Shown here: in pieces, positions 48,415-58,019 of the stretch
Layout: each line of letters opens with the position of its first letter
How positions within the stretch are numbered: position 1 is the stretch's first letter
NCBI RefSeq assembly: GCF_000334895.1
Contig: NZ_BAFM01000001.1
Coordinates: forward strand, 62,001 to 126,000
Length of the DNA stretch: 64,000 nt
From: Halococcus agarilyticus
GTDB lineage: Archaea; Halobacteriota; Halobacteria; Halobacteriales; Halococcaceae
Direction: 5' to 3'
Made by a program: the position numbers and the translations under genes
Notes under the pieces: generated by a model
What the model was told of the DNA's origin: nothing
The model's input: the letters and a program-made list of their open reading frames with translations, nothing else
Database searches by the model: none

Positions 48415-50058
48415 ATGCGAACGACCGATGCCTTGGTCGCGCTACTCGAGCGCACGGACATCGAGACGGTCTTCGGCTTCCCCTGCGAGCAGATGGATCC
48501 CTACTACGCGAGCCTCGGGAGTTCGTCACTCCGGCACGTGCTCGCTCGCAGCGAAGCGAGCGCCGCGCTGATGGCCGATGGTTACGCGCGTGCGTCGGGG
48601 CGCGCCACCGTCGTCGACGGTGTCAGCGGCCCCGGCGCAGCCTACATCGGCGTCGGGCTGGCCGAAGCTTCCGGTGCGTCCTCGCCGGTCATCGCGCTGA
48701 CGGGTGGAAACGAGCGCGAGACACGCGGCGACGGCGTGATACAGGACGGCGACAACGAGGCGATCCTCGACCCCTTCACGACGGCCACCGCCGACCCCGA
48801 AACGCCGGATCGGGCCGTCGAAGCCCTCGAACACGCACTCAGGGAAGCAACGGCCGGTGTCCCCTCTCCGACACACGTGAACCTCCCCGAGGACGTGTTG
48901 CGCGAGGAGACCGATCGCACCCCCCGGGACGACGTCGATGCGGCCTATCCCACCTCGCGCCCGCCGGCCGACGACGCCGACGTTCGTGCGGTCGTCGAGC
49001 TGCTCGACGGGGCAAAACGCCCGGTCGTCGTCGCCGGGGAAGGGGTCGTCCGCGCCGACGCGACGGCGGAGCTCGCCGCGTTCGCCGAGAACGCAGCCGT
49101 TCCGGTGGTCACGTCGATGAACGGAAAGGGCGCGGTCGTCGAGACGGAGCCGTACGCGCTGGGCGTCGTCGGACGGTGGGGGTTCTGTCAGGTGGCCAAC
49201 GACGCGCTCGCGAACGCGGACCTCGTCTTCGGCTTCGGGACTCGATTCGGCGAGCTGACGAGCGTCGGCTGGTCGCTGGTGCCCGAGGACGTCCCGCTCG
49301 TCCACGTCGACCGTGACCCCGCGTGGCTCGGGCGCAACTACAAGCCAGCGGTCGCACTCCGGGCGGATCTCGAACCCACGCTCGCGGCGTTCGCCGACCG
49401 TGCCGATGGCACCGACGACCGGGCGGCCCGCGTCGACTCGCTCGCCGCCGACCGGGCCGACTGGCGCGAGGGGTTCGCTACCGATCTCACGAGCGATGAC
49501 ACGCCGATCAAACCCCAGCGCGTCGTCGGCGAGTTGAACGAACGGCTCCCTCCCGAGTCGGTGCTCGTGAGCGCGACGAGTTTCCCCGGCTTCTTCACGG
49601 GAGCCTTCTACGAGACCGAGCGGACGGGGACGAGCTACCTGCAGGCACGCGGCAGCGACGGTATCAACGTCGCGCTACCACAGGCGCTCGGCGTTCAGGC
49701 AGCACTCCCCCAGACGCCGGTCGTCGTGCTCTCGGGCGACGGCGGTATCGGGTATCACATCGCCGATCTGGAGACCGCTGCTCGCGAGGACCTTCCGGTT
49801 ACCGTCGTCGTCACGAACAACGACTCGCTCGGCTCCTCGAAGATGAGCCAGGCGGGCAGCTACAGCGTCGATGTCTCGACCGATTTCCATCCCGAGGTCG
49901 ATTACGCGCAGGTCGCACGGGGGTTCGGCTGTGACGGCGAACGGATCGAAGCGCCCGAGCGCGTCGGTCCCGCCATCGCCGACGCACTCGACAGCGATCG
50001 ACCCACGCTGCTCGATATCGCCGTCGATCCGTTCGCCGCGCCGCCGCTGCTGGTGTAG
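48415..50058 (+). CDS. Thiamine-diphosphate-dependent enzyme (acetolactate synthase-like)
   Basis: 547 aa with three domains of the decarboxylase/acetolactate synthase group. N-terminal Pyr domain (about 1-165) with catalytic Glu in ARSEASAALMADGYARASG near 45; middle domain (about 180-320); C-terminal PP domain with the TPP motif GDGGIGYHIADLETAAR beginning near 442 and ending in NND near 465. It decarboxylates or ligates a 2-oxoacid. It is convergent with a 3-hydroxyacyl-CoA dehydrogenase gene and near an amino-acid permease. The exact substrate cannot be told. Confidence 0.85.
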   Translation: MRTTDALVALLERTDIETVFGFPCEQMDPYYASLGSSSLRHVLARSEASAALMADGYARASGRATVVDGVSGPGAAYIGVGLAEASGASSPVIALTGGNERETRGDGVIQDGDNEAILDPFTTATADPETPDRAVEALEHALREATAGVPSPTHVNLPEDVLREETDRTPRDDVDAAYPTSRPPADDADVRAVVELLDGAKRPVVVAGEGVVRADATAELAAFAENAAVPVVTSMNGKGAVVETEPYALGVVGRWGFCQVANDALANADLVFGFGTRFGELTSVGWSLVPEDVPLVHVDRDPAWLGRNYKPAVALRADLEPTLAAFADRADGTDDRAARVDSLAADRADWREGFATDLTSDDTPIKPQRVVGELNERLPPESVLVSATSFPGFFTGAFYETERTGTSYLQARGSDGINVALPQALGVQAALPQTPVVVLSGDGGIGYHIADLETAAREDLPVTVVVTNNDSLGSSKMSQAGSYSVDVSTDFHPEVDYAQVARGFGCDGERIEAPERVGPAIADALDSDRPTLLDIAVDPFAAPPLLV

Positions 50059-50137
50059 TCAAGCTCGGGTGGACTCCCTCGCCCCGCTCGCGCCGACGCG
50101 CTCGCCGAGGAGGGCGGGCGAGCGCCCCACACTGGAG

Positions 50138-51241
50138 CTAAAACACCGGGTCGAAAACCCCGGCACCGGTCTCCGCGTATCGCCGTTCGAGTGCCTCCCT
50201 GAGCGCGTCGGCTCCGAGCATCGATTCGATATCGAACGGTCCGATCGACCCGCCGGAGCCACGTTTGAGCACGTCGTCGATCGTCGAGGGCTCGCCCACA
50301 CCGTCGGCGACGAGGCGATGAGCTTCGTTGACCAGCGCAGCGACGATGGGGGTGACGTCGTGTGGCTCGTCCACCTCGGGAACGAGACAGGTGCCGTCCT
50401 CCCACTCGAAGAATCCCTGCCCGGTCTTCATGCCGAGGGAGTCCGCCTCGACCATCGTCTCCATGCGGCTCCGGAGCTCCGTCGGTGGAGCGTAGCGTTC
50501 GCCGTAGGCTCCGGCGAGGTTGTCGACGGTCGCGAGATGGACGTCGATGCCGATGAGATCGATGAACTCGAGCGGGCCGCGCTCGAAGCCCACGGCCGTC
50601 GCGCCGCGGTCTATCGCCGCCGCCTCGGCTCGGCGGAGCTCCCACGTCCCCGCACACTTGATGCTCGCCGAGAGTCGCGAGAGGCAGTTGGCCCGGTGTT
50701 CCGCCTCGAGCCGTATCGGCTCGTGGCCGATCGCCGTCGCGACCGCACGGGCGGTGTCGAGGGCGTCGTCGCTCGCGTGGTCGCCCGCGATCTCGACGAC
50801 GTCCCGCTCGATCGCGGGGTTCGCGAAGTGAAACAGTACCACACGCTCGGGACGGTCGGCCCCGACGGCGATGTCGCTCGGTGTGAGCGAGGACGTGTTC
50901 GTGGCGATGATCGCCTCGGCATCGAGGACTGCTTCGAGGTCGTCCACGAGGCTGCGCTTCAGGTCGAGTCGCTCGGGAACCGCTTCGACGACGAACTCAC
51001 AGTCGGCCAGCGCAGCGAGATCGCTCGCGTAGTCGAGCGTGGCGAGCGGTTCGTCCGCCGTCTCGATGTGGCTCGCCGCGAGCGCCCCCCGCAGCGAGCT
51101 GCGGTGGTACTCGCGAGCCGATTCGAGTGCGTCGGCGTCGATGTCGACGAGCGTGACCGGGAAGCCGCCGTTGGCGAGCAGTCCCGCGATGTCACGGCCC
51201 ATCAGCCCCGCGCCGACCACGCCGGTGGAGGCCGGTTGCAT
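50138..51241 (-). CDS. 3-hydroxyacyl-CoA dehydrogenase family protein
   Basis: 367 aa. Rossmann motif GVVGAGLMGRDIAGLLA at 7-23, TNTSSLTPSDIA near 114-125 and the catalytic His in FHFANPAIERDVVEIA near 137-152. C-terminal helical domains follow, slightly longer than the 282-aa bacterial 3-hydroxybutyryl-CoA dehydrogenases. HFANPAIERDVVE deviates from the usual HFFNPVxxMxLVE, so the substrate may be a hydroxy acid other than an acyl-CoA. It starts 4 bases after the permease stop, so the two form an operon. Confidence 0.85.
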   Translation of the reverse strand: MQPASTGVVGAGLMGRDIAGLLANGGFPVTLVDIDADALESAREYHRSSLRGALAASHIETADEPLATLDYASDLAALADCEFVVEAVPERLDLKRSLVDDLEAVLDAEAIIATNTSSLTPSDIAVGADRPERVVLFHFANPAIERDVVEIAGDHASDDALDTARAVATAIGHEPIRLEAEHRANCLSRLSASIKCAGTWELRRAEAAAIDRGATAVGFERGPLEFIDLIGIDVHLATVDNLAGAYGERYAPPTELRSRMETMVEADSLGMKTGQGFFEWEDGTCLVPEVDEPHDVTPIVAALVNEAHRLVADGVGEPSTIDDVLKRGSGGSIGPFDIESMLGADALREALERRYAETGAGVFDPVF

Positions 51242-51245
51242 GGTA

Positions 51246-52565
51246 TCACCACTCCGTCCGGGTGCTCTTGACCGTTTGGCTTCCGAACCGTGTGCGAACG
51301 AGGTAATAACACCCGCCGATCGACAGCGCGGTGAGCCAGATGGCGAACATCGCCGGCGACTGCGAGGCGACCAAGACGAGCAAGACGAGGTTCGAGACCA
51401 CGGCGAGCGCGCCAGCGGCACCGATGGTTCGTGGCGCGAGCGGGACCGCCGAGGAGCCGACCGTCCCGTGAGTGCGCACGACGGCGATGGCCGCGAGCAT
51501 CACCGGGACGACGAGGAAGACGCCGCCGAAACTGAGCAGCGAGCCCAGATTCGCGACCGGCAGCGGCGACAGCAACATCGCGACCGAGAGCCCGTAGATG
51601 AGAGTCAGTCCCCAGTGTGGCGTCCCGAAGCGCTCGTTCCTCACGGTGAGCAACGCTGGAAACAGCCCGTCGGCGGCGAGCACTTCGAGATACTTCGGCG
51701 TGATGATGAACACGGCGTTCATGCTCGTCGCGATCGCGAACAGCGCGCCGCCGACGACGAACGCCGACTGGAGCGTCCCCGAAAGGAAGCGTTCGGCCGG
51801 CACCGTGAGCGCCGCGTTGGCCATCGCGTCCGCACCGACGGCACCGACGGCGACGACCCCGACGCCGACGTAGAGCACCAACACGAGCGGGATGCTCAGC
51901 GCGAACGACTGGGGGATGGCCACCGTCGCATCCCGGACGTCGCCGCCGATGTCGACGACGAAGTTCGCACCGAGGCAGACGAAGTAGAGGATCCCCGCCG
52001 CCGTGACGACGCCGACCGCGCCGTTCGGAAACAGCGGCGTCAGGTTCGCCGTCTGGACTGCCGGCACGCCGAAGACGACGAACATGCCGAGAGCCCCGAC
52101 CAGTACGACGAACATGAGGACCTGTGCGATCGCGGCCAGGCGGATCCCGAGGAGGTTGAGGAGGAAAAACGCCGTGAGGAGCACGACCCCGACCGTGGTC
52201 GGCGCGACCGGCGTCAGTGCGGCGACGTACTGGCCCGCCGTGAGCGCGTACAGGGGCAGTCCGCCGCCGAGCATGCTGATGCCGAGTCCCCACGCCGCCA
52301 GAAAGGCCAGCGGGACCGAAACGAACCGTGCCGGATAGCGATAGTTGCCCCCCGTCGTCGGAAAGAGCGAGCCGAGCATCGCCGTCGGAATCAACCCGAG
52401 GATGGCGATTCCAAGCGCGAGACCGAACGCGACCACGACGCCAGCGCCCGCGATGCCAACGGCCACGCCGGTCAGGCTGAACAGCGCTCCGCCGACGATG
52501 AGACCGACTTCGATGGCGACGGCCTGTAGCAGCGTCACACCACCACCATTGGTAGCGTCCGGCAT
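51246..52565 (-). CDS. APC-superfamily amino acid permease
   Basis: 439 aa with about 12 hydrophobic helices. The opening segment VGGALFSLTGVAVGIAGAG near 19-37 and PTTGGNYRYPARFVS near 70-84 are APC features (the GGxY motif of helix 3). Imports an amino acid or amine. First gene of a two-gene operon with the 3-hydroxyacyl-CoA dehydrogenase; the TPP enzyme gene is convergent. Together they may take up and degrade a hydroxy- or amino acid. Confidence 0.85.
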   Translation of the reverse strand: MPDATNGGGVTLLQAVAIEVGLIVGGALFSLTGVAVGIAGAGVVVAFGLALGIAILGLIPTAMLGSLFPTTGGNYRYPARFVSVPLAFLAAWGLGISMLGGGLPLYALTAGQYVAALTPVAPTTVGVVLLTAFFLLNLLGIRLAAIAQVLMFVVLVGALGMFVVFGVPAVQTANLTPLFPNGAVGVVTAAGILYFVCLGANFVVDIGGDVRDATVAIPQSFALSIPLVLVLYVGVGVVAVGAVGADAMANAALTVPAERFLSGTLQSAFVVGGALFAIATSMNAVFIITPKYLEVLAADGLFPALLTVRNERFGTPHWGLTLIYGLSVAMLLSPLPVANLGSLLSFGGVFLVVPVMLAAIAVVRTHGTVGSSAVPLAPRTIGAAGALAVVSNLVLLVLVASQSPAMFAIWLTALSIGGCYYLVRTRFGSQTVKSTRTEW

Positions 52566-52791
52566 ACGAGAGGAACGGGGAGTCGTGGCTTAAAATTTGA
52601 CACCGCGGTGGACCGGATTTCCAGAGAACGGATGGTTTGGCTTCCGGCTGTCGGTCGAGAAGCCTGCTACTACCCCTGCACGACCGGAGACTCCTGGGCA
52701 ATCGAAATCAGAGGGACGCGTTCGTGGCTCCCGAGAAACGCCTCGTCGGGAATCCGGTCGCAAGCATCGTGACGAGCAGGGTCGAGTCTCT

Positions 52792-52950
52792 CTACGCGGG
52801 GTCCGAGCGAAACCGGGACGGATCGACGTCGAGGGGGAGGTCCTCGAAGCCATCGTCCGCCCCGACGACGAGCGTCGCGTGACGATCCGCGGCGAGCGCG
52901 ACTGCGTTGGTGTCCGCAAGCGAAACATCCCCGTTTGCTCTGATCTCGCC
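52792..52950 (-). pseudogene. C-terminal remnant of a PIN-domain (VapC-like) toxin
   Basis: About 52 codons on the minus strand read GEIRANGDVSLADTNAVALA, then ADRHATLVVGADDGFEDLPL. This has the look of the last third of a haloarchaeal PIN domain, with the conserved Asp of SLADTNAVALA and of the VVGADD strand. The N-terminal two thirds with the first catalytic Asp are not found upstream and no antitoxin gene is present. The whole gap 52566-53197 holds nothing else recognised. Confidence 0.5.
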
Positions 52951-53197
52951 AGCGAGTCGCCACGGGGACACTCGGACCGACAGTCCTCGCTGTTCTCTCG
53001 CGTGAAGGTCGCGATCGGCAGTCCTCTGTGATGCCTTCGTCGGCCAGCCCCGATCCTCCACCACCAGCCAGCGGATCCCCGCAGGGAGATCAGAGACCGT
53101 CGTGGATCCTGGGATCGGATACCAAGCAGATCAACTCACACCGACACGTGAACCCGGCCTGTCTCCGTCCTCTGACTCCGTGGTGATCCACCACACC

Positions 53198-54895
53198 CTA
53201 ACTGAGCACGACACTCCCCGAATCCCACGGTTTCAGCTCCGGTGGCTTCCGACCCGAATCGGTGCCCCGGTCCAGGGATCGAGCGTCGTCGTCGACGCGA
53301 AGGACGACGACATCGCCGCGGACCCGCGTCGCGAACGACAGCCGATCGGGGAGCGTCTCGACGGTTCGCGGTCGGATCAACTGGACCTGCGGCGACGACC
53401 CGTGGAGAGCGAGCCACGCTTCGACGGAGTACGACAGGAGCGGCGTCACCGACCGGGCACTCCGCGGGGTGGCGTTCCGCGCGTCGAATCGGTTCGGAAA
53501 GTCGACGAGGTAGACCGTGGTGGCGTTCGGCGCTCCCTCGAGGCTATCGTCGACGCCTTCGAGCGATCGCTGGTTGAGTTCACCCGCAGCCTCCCACCCG
53601 TCGTCCGGAGAGAAGACCGGCGAAACGGCGACGGTCGTGACGAGAACCACGCTCACGACGGCGACGACGAGACTCCTGCCGAGATCGACAGTCGCGTGAG
53701 ACCGCTCGATCCGCGTTCGGATCCGATCGAGGCTCTCCAACAGGAGCGTCACGAACCCGGCCAACACGGGCACGAGCACGCCGTAGGCATTGCGGATCCC
53801 GAACCCGAAGGACTGCGGCTGGAGGAGGATCTGCCGCGCGAGAAGCAGACCGACGAACGGCCCCACGAACCAACACCCGAAAAAGATCAACCGACGGCGC
53901 ATCGGGGTGACGAGCGGCTCACGGCTCGTCAGGGCCACGAAACCGACGCCACCGAGCACGATCACGCCGGCGAGAACGGCAACGACCACGTGAGGTGCCG
54001 GAACGAGGGCTCCCACGCCACCGAAGCGGACCGGCAACACGGCCCAGAGAGCGTACTTCCCGGCGGTCGACAGCACGTTTTCGAGCGTGTATCCCGGGAG
54101 CTCGGCGAAGGGAGTCGACGGGCTGTATCCTCCGAGACCGCCGAGAACCGCCACTCTGATCCCGATGTAGAGCAGCGTGAGGGCCGCGAACGGTCCGACC
54201 GCAGCGAAGGCGTTACCGAGTCGTTCCCGTGCTCGATCGTGACTTCCGTGAAGGACGGCCCAGACCCCGACCAGTACCGGCACCATGAGAGCGGTCTCCT
54301 TCGATCCGAGCGCCAGTGCATACCCCGCGAGTGCGGCGACGAGTGGCCGATACGGTCGCAACGTCCACCCACGATTCTCGGCTCGATGTCGTCGCCAGCG
54401 GCGGTGCCACCGCACGAACAGCGAGACCGTCCCCAGCACGAAAACGGTCAGGAGAACGTCCTGGCGACGTGCGATCACGGGCACGACCTCGACGGTCACG
54501 GGGTGGACGGTGAACAGCAGCCCGGTCAGATAGCCGGCCAGAGGGCGGCCCGTCACGTCCGCGATCGCGATCACCGCGAGGACGGTCGCCACGACGTGCA
54601 AGACGAGGTTCGTGAGGTGGTACCCGAAGGGTGAGAGCCCCCAGAGCGCGTGATCGATCGCGTACGTCACGCTGGCGACCGGTCGGTAGAACAGTGCTCG
54701 TGTGACGAAATCCGAACCGGCCATGAGGGGGCGCGTGAACAGGTCGACGATCCCCGCCGACTCGGTCACCCGGCTCGTCTCGATCAGCGGCAACGTATCC
54801 GTGGCCACGAACCACAACTCGAGGGTGTCGGAGTGGGCGAGAAACGCGAGCATGGCGAGCGGGAAGAGATATCGGAGATCGAGACGCGACTCCAT
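53198..54895 (-). CDS. Polytopic membrane protein, GT-C glycosyltransferase-like
   Basis: 565 aa with about 11 hydrophobic segments up to residue 440 and a soluble C-terminal part. An exported loop after the first helix carries acidic residues (VATDTLPLIE, ESAGIVDLF) and YRPVASVTYAID, resembling TMTC/PMT-type mannosyltransferases that use dolichol-linked sugars. It is divergent from another multi-membrane protein of similar type. Activity is inferred from topology; no donor can be named. Confidence 0.7.
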   Translation of the reverse strand: MESRLDLRYLFPLAMLAFLAHSDTLELWFVATDTLPLIETSRVTESAGIVDLFTRPLMAGSDFVTRALFYRPVASVTYAIDHALWGLSPFGYHLTNLVLHVVATVLAVIAIADVTGRPLAGYLTGLLFTVHPVTVEVVPVIARRQDVLLTVFVLGTVSLFVRWHRRWRRHRAENRGWTLRPYRPLVAALAGYALALGSKETALMVPVLVGVWAVLHGSHDRARERLGNAFAAVGPFAALTLLYIGIRVAVLGGLGGYSPSTPFAELPGYTLENVLSTAGKYALWAVLPVRFGGVGALVPAPHVVVAVLAGVIVLGGVGFVALTSREPLVTPMRRRLIFFGCWFVGPFVGLLLARQILLQPQSFGFGIRNAYGVLVPVLAGFVTLLLESLDRIRTRIERSHATVDLGRSLVVAVVSVVLVTTVAVSPVFSPDDGWEAAGELNQRSLEGVDDSLEGAPNATTVYLVDFPNRFDARNATPRSARSVTPLLSYSVEAWLALHGSSPQVQLIRPRTVETLPDRLSFATRVRGDVVVLRVDDDARSLDRGTDSGRKPPELKPWDSGSVVLS

Positions 54896-55076
54896 CGGGC
54901 GTGAACGTTCGGCCGATGCCTGATAAGCAGGTCGAACGTCGATGGACGTCCCCTTTGAGCGCCGTGGGGCGTCCCCCGGCTCGCCATCGACGAATAGTGG
55001 TCCCAGGCTCGGGGAACCGTCTCACGGTTGGGTCCGATCGGCGTCGGGCCACAAACCTCACGTGACTGCTCGCCGG

Positions 55077-56204
55077 ATGCCGATCGTGGTCGACACGAAC
55101 GGCCGTTCGCCTTTCGGCTCCCTCCGCCGGTGGTTTCTCGCCGCCGATCCGATCAAACGGCTCTGTGCATGGCTGACGGTAGCCGTCTGTTTGATCGTGA
55201 TCGTCGTCGGCTCCCCGCCCGTGTACTCGCTTGACTCGCTGTACACCGACCACCTCCACCACGCCTACGCCGCGTGGGCGCTCCTCAACATCGGGCCGGA
55301 GGTTTTCACGACGCCGATCGCACAATGGGAGTTCGGGGCCTTGCGGCCGTTCGTCAACTGGCCATCCCTCCCCTATCTCTACCCGTTCGGCTCGCTGCTC
55401 CTGTTTTTGCCGTTCGGAGCGGTGAACAACCTGGGACTGCTCCCCGCTCCGGCTGTCAACCTCGCGATGGTACTGACCTTCGGGTTCGGCGGTGTCGGAG
55501 CGGTGTGGCTGCTTGCCCGGACCGTACGCGGAACCTATCATCCGGTCCTCGCTGGAGCCGTTCTCCTCGTTGCCGTGCCGCTCTACGTGTTCTGGGGGAT
55601 GAACGGTTTCTTCGATACGATTGCTGCCGCCGTGGCGCTCTATGGGGTCCTCGCGTATCGACAGGAACGGGATGGAGTCGCCATGATGGCGCTCGTCGGC
55701 GCGATCTCCCTCCACTACCGACTCTGGTATCTGGGGCCGCTGGCGATCGTCGCTCTAGTGCGGTACGTCCGGACACAGGAGTGGATGATCGACCGGCGAG
55801 TAGGGGTAGTGGGTGTCCTCGGTGGCGCGACGACGGTGTCGTTCGTCCTGTCGCTCCCCGGGTTCGCACGACTGAGCGAGACGGCACAGTTCAATCCGAG
55901 TCCGATCGCCGTGACGACCGGACTCTCCCCGATAGTCGCGGGCGGGCTCGTCTGTGGACTCGCTGTTCTCGCCGTCGTCTACCGGTACGAGTCGGATTTG
56001 GCCGCGCTGGCGACGGTGACGTTGGCGGTCGCGTCGGTGTTCGTTCTCACACAGTGGTCACCGTGGTATCCGATCCTCCTGACGCCGGTGTTCGGGCTCG
56101 TCGAGCACCACCGGAGTCACCTCACTGTGGCAGCGGGCTTTTACGGGCTGACCCTCCTGGTCGGCTACCTCGTGACGAACCACTCGTTGCTACGGGTTCT
56201 GTAG
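55077..56204 (+). CDS. Polytopic membrane protein, GT-C-like or hypothetical
   Basis: 375 aa with about ten hydrophobic segments. An acidic exported loop after the first helix (YSLDSLYTDHLHHAYAAW) places Asp and His residues at the position of the catalytic loop of GT-C glycosyltransferases. Not assigned to a named family. It is divergent from the 565-aa protein with a 181-base gap, and both may serve surface glycosylation. The ATG at 55077 is used; the 45 codons upstream are basic and unlikely to be translated. Confidence 0.65.
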   Translation: MPIVVDTNGRSPFGSLRRWFLAADPIKRLCAWLTVAVCLIVIVVGSPPVYSLDSLYTDHLHHAYAAWALLNIGPEVFTTPIAQWEFGALRPFVNWPSLPYLYPFGSLLLFLPFGAVNNLGLLPAPAVNLAMVLTFGFGGVGAVWLLARTVRGTYHPVLAGAVLLVAVPLYVFWGMNGFFDTIAAAVALYGVLAYRQERDGVAMMALVGAISLHYRLWYLGPLAIVALVRYVRTQEWMIDRRVGVVGVLGGATTVSFVLSLPGFARLSETAQFNPSPIAVTTGLSPIVAGGLVCGLAVLAVVYRYESDLAALATVTLAVASVFVLTQWSPWYPILLTPVFGLVEHHRSHLTVAAGFYGLTLLVGYLVTNHSLLRVL

Positions 56205-56353
56205 CCAAGCAGACGTGGCTCGGAGACGTCACAACTGTTCGCCGGACCGACACGTCGTCGATCCCGAGCGAGGACGTGTCGTTGCCTGGCACGGTCGTCG
56301 CGCTGCCGTCGACGCCGGTCCCGTCGGTCGGTGTGACGCTCCGGTACGCCGGG

Positions 56354-57064
56354 CTACCCTCTCAGTCGGGTATCCCAGTACGAGACCGACGCCAGGTAGT
56401 CGCTCGCTGGCGAGCCCATGATCGCCGTGTCGACCTCCCGGAGGCGAGTCGCGAGGCGATCGGGGAGCTCGCGGTAGAGCCCGTACGGGAAGAAGAAGTC
56501 GTGGTCCTCGTCGGCGAGCCGGAGGCCAGCGCCGTCGAGCAGCCGTTCGATCTCCACCCTGGCGTAGAGCCGCGAGCCCATCGGAAGCAGCCAGTTGTAG
56601 ATGCTCCGAGTGCTGAACCGGCGGAACGTGTCGAAGACCACCTGATCGCGCGCGACGCGCTGCATCTCCGCGAGGAAGGAGGCGGGCGTGTCGGCGAGAT
56701 GGAAGAATCGCATGGCGATAACAGTTTGAAAGTGATCGTCGGGGAAGGGGAGCCGGGCGGCGTCGCCGCGCATGAACTCGAGGTGGTCGGCGACGCCCGC
56801 CGCGCGGGCCTTCTTCCGTCCCTCCTGAAGCATCGCTGGCGAGATGTCGAGGCCCACGATGTCCGCGCCGCGCTCGGCGAGCATCGTGGTGAACCTCCCC
56901 GTGCCGCAGGCGATCTCGAGCATTCGCTTGCCCTCGACCGGCCCGACCGCCGAGAGCACGGCTCGTTTCTCGCGCTCGTCGATCAGCCGGCCGCCGTCGG
57001 AGAACCGTTTCGACTCGTAGTCCGCGGCGACGTCGTCGGCCTGGTACCACTCCTGTCCCTTCAC
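56354..57064 (-). CDS. SAM-dependent methyltransferase (class I)
   Basis: 236 aa. Motif I MLEIACGTGRFTTMLAERGA is near 48-67, GLDISPAMLQEG near 71-82, FMRGDAARLPFPDDHF near 97-112 and MRFFHLAD near 118-125. UbiE/MenG-like family but no specific substrate. GTG start at 57064, because a TATA-like GTTTTATCC at about 57088-57097 lies 24-33 bases upstream. The gap 56205-56353 before it holds no gene. Confidence 0.85.
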   Translation of the reverse strand: MKGQEWYQADDVAADYESKRFSDGGRLIDEREKRAVLSAVGPVEGKRMLEIACGTGRFTTMLAERGADIVGLDISPAMLQEGRKKARAAGVADHLEFMRGDAARLPFPDDHFQTVIAMRFFHLADTPASFLAEMQRVARDQVVFDTFRRFSTRSIYNWLLPMGSRLYARVEIERLLDGAGLRLADEDHDFFFPYGLYRELPDRLATRLREVDTAIMGSPASDYLASVSYWDTRLRG

Positions 57065-57158
57065 GCTGTTCGGGTTTGGCTCGCCCGGGGATAAAACCGT
57101 ACTGGATGCGCTCGACGGGTCGGTGGCCTCTCGTCCCCCGCTCCCTCGGGATGGCCCC

Positions 57159-57569
57159 TCAATCGGCCCCGCCAGCCACGACGTCGTCGGGCCGGATTCG
57201 TATCTGGACGCGCGCGCCCTCCTCGTCTTCGAGGCCGGGATACTCCTCGACGTCCATGTATCGGCGGGCGAGCTGGTTGATGTGTTCGACCGCCCCGTCC
57301 TCCGTGAGCTCGTCGACTTCTCCACGTACTGAGACGAACCGGTAGGGGTCGTCGGGATCGACCATCGAGAGGCCGACCTTCGTCTCTCGGGTAACGTTTT
57401 GCTCCTTCCGTCGGCCGCGCTCGGTGTTGACGAGCACGCGGTCGGCGTCGACGTCGTAGTCGACCCAGACCGGCGTCACCTGGGGCGTGCCGTCGGGCAT
57501 CACCGTGGCGAAGTGGGCGTACGTCTCGCGCTCGAACAGATCGTGGAACGACTCCGGGATCGACGCCAT
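57159..57569 (-). CDS. Pyridoxamine 5'-phosphate oxidase-like (PPOX class, probably F420/FMN-binding) protein
   Basis: 136 aa, split-barrel flavin-binding fold. The opening AHFATVMPDGTPQVTPVWVDYD near 18-38 and the NTERGRRKEQN phosphate-site segment near 48-58 are those of PPOX-class F420-dependent oxidoreductases. It reduces an unknown substrate with a deazaflavin or FMN cofactor. Stands alone on the minus strand and is divergent from a small regulator. Confidence 0.85.
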   Translation of the reverse strand: MASIPESFHDLFERETYAHFATVMPDGTPQVTPVWVDYDVDADRVLVNTERGRRKEQNVTRETKVGLSMVDPDDPYRFVSVRGEVDELTEDGAVEHINQLARRYMDVEEYPGLEDEEGARVQIRIRPDDVVAGGAD

Positions 57570-57704
57570 GTGCTGCGTTCGCCGTCGCTCGTCAAAGCGG
57601 TTGTGACCACGGAATATAAGGACATACTCACAAACTCATGTGGCCGTATTATACATGCGAATATATGGAGAAGGTTTACGGGTGCCCTCGGTGGAGGAGC
57701 GGGT

Positions 57705-57977
57705 ATGAGTGCCACGACGGACCAAGCACAAGCCGACGGTGCGCTGTCGCAGACCGAGTACCGCGATCGCCTGCGCGAGCTTCCCCCGAGCGCGAAGCTC
57801 GTCGCCAAGGTTCTCGAATCCGACTCGCCGCTCTCGCAGGGCCAGCTCGCCGACGAGTCGCTCCTCCCCGACAGAACCGTCCGCTACGCGCTCAACAGGC
57901 TCGAAGACGTCGAACTCGTCGGCTCGCGCTACAGCTTCCACGACGCGCGCAAGCAGGTCTACTTCCTCAACACGTAG
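57705..57977 (+). CDS. Small MarR-like winged-helix DNA-binding protein
   Basis: 90 aa. A winged helix-turn-helix spans about 28-85 (SAKLVAKVLESDSPLSQGQL then a recognition helix around LPDRTVRYALNRLEDV). It matches small haloarchaeal MarR/TrmB-like regulators. ATG 57705 with GAGGAG about 10 bases upstream. Its upstream region 57570-57704 is AT-rich with TATTATACATG near 57646-57656. It precedes the MBL hydrolase gene by 42 bases and could regulate it. Confidence 0.78.
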   Translation: MSATTDQAQADGALSQTEYRDRLRELPPSAKLVAKVLESDSPLSQGQLADESLLPDRTVRYALNRLEDVELVGSRYSFHDARKQVYFLNT

Positions 57978-58019
57978 CGCTGACGAACGGTTTTTGCCCC
58001 GTCGCGTTCGTCGACCAGC

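Noticed and set aside
56175-56350. Open frame after the 375-aa membrane protein reading KQTWLGDVTTVRRTD and VVALPSTPVPSVGVTLRY, possibly a frameshifted tail
   Set aside because: The upstream protein ends in a natural way after its last helix and no family match supports an extension.
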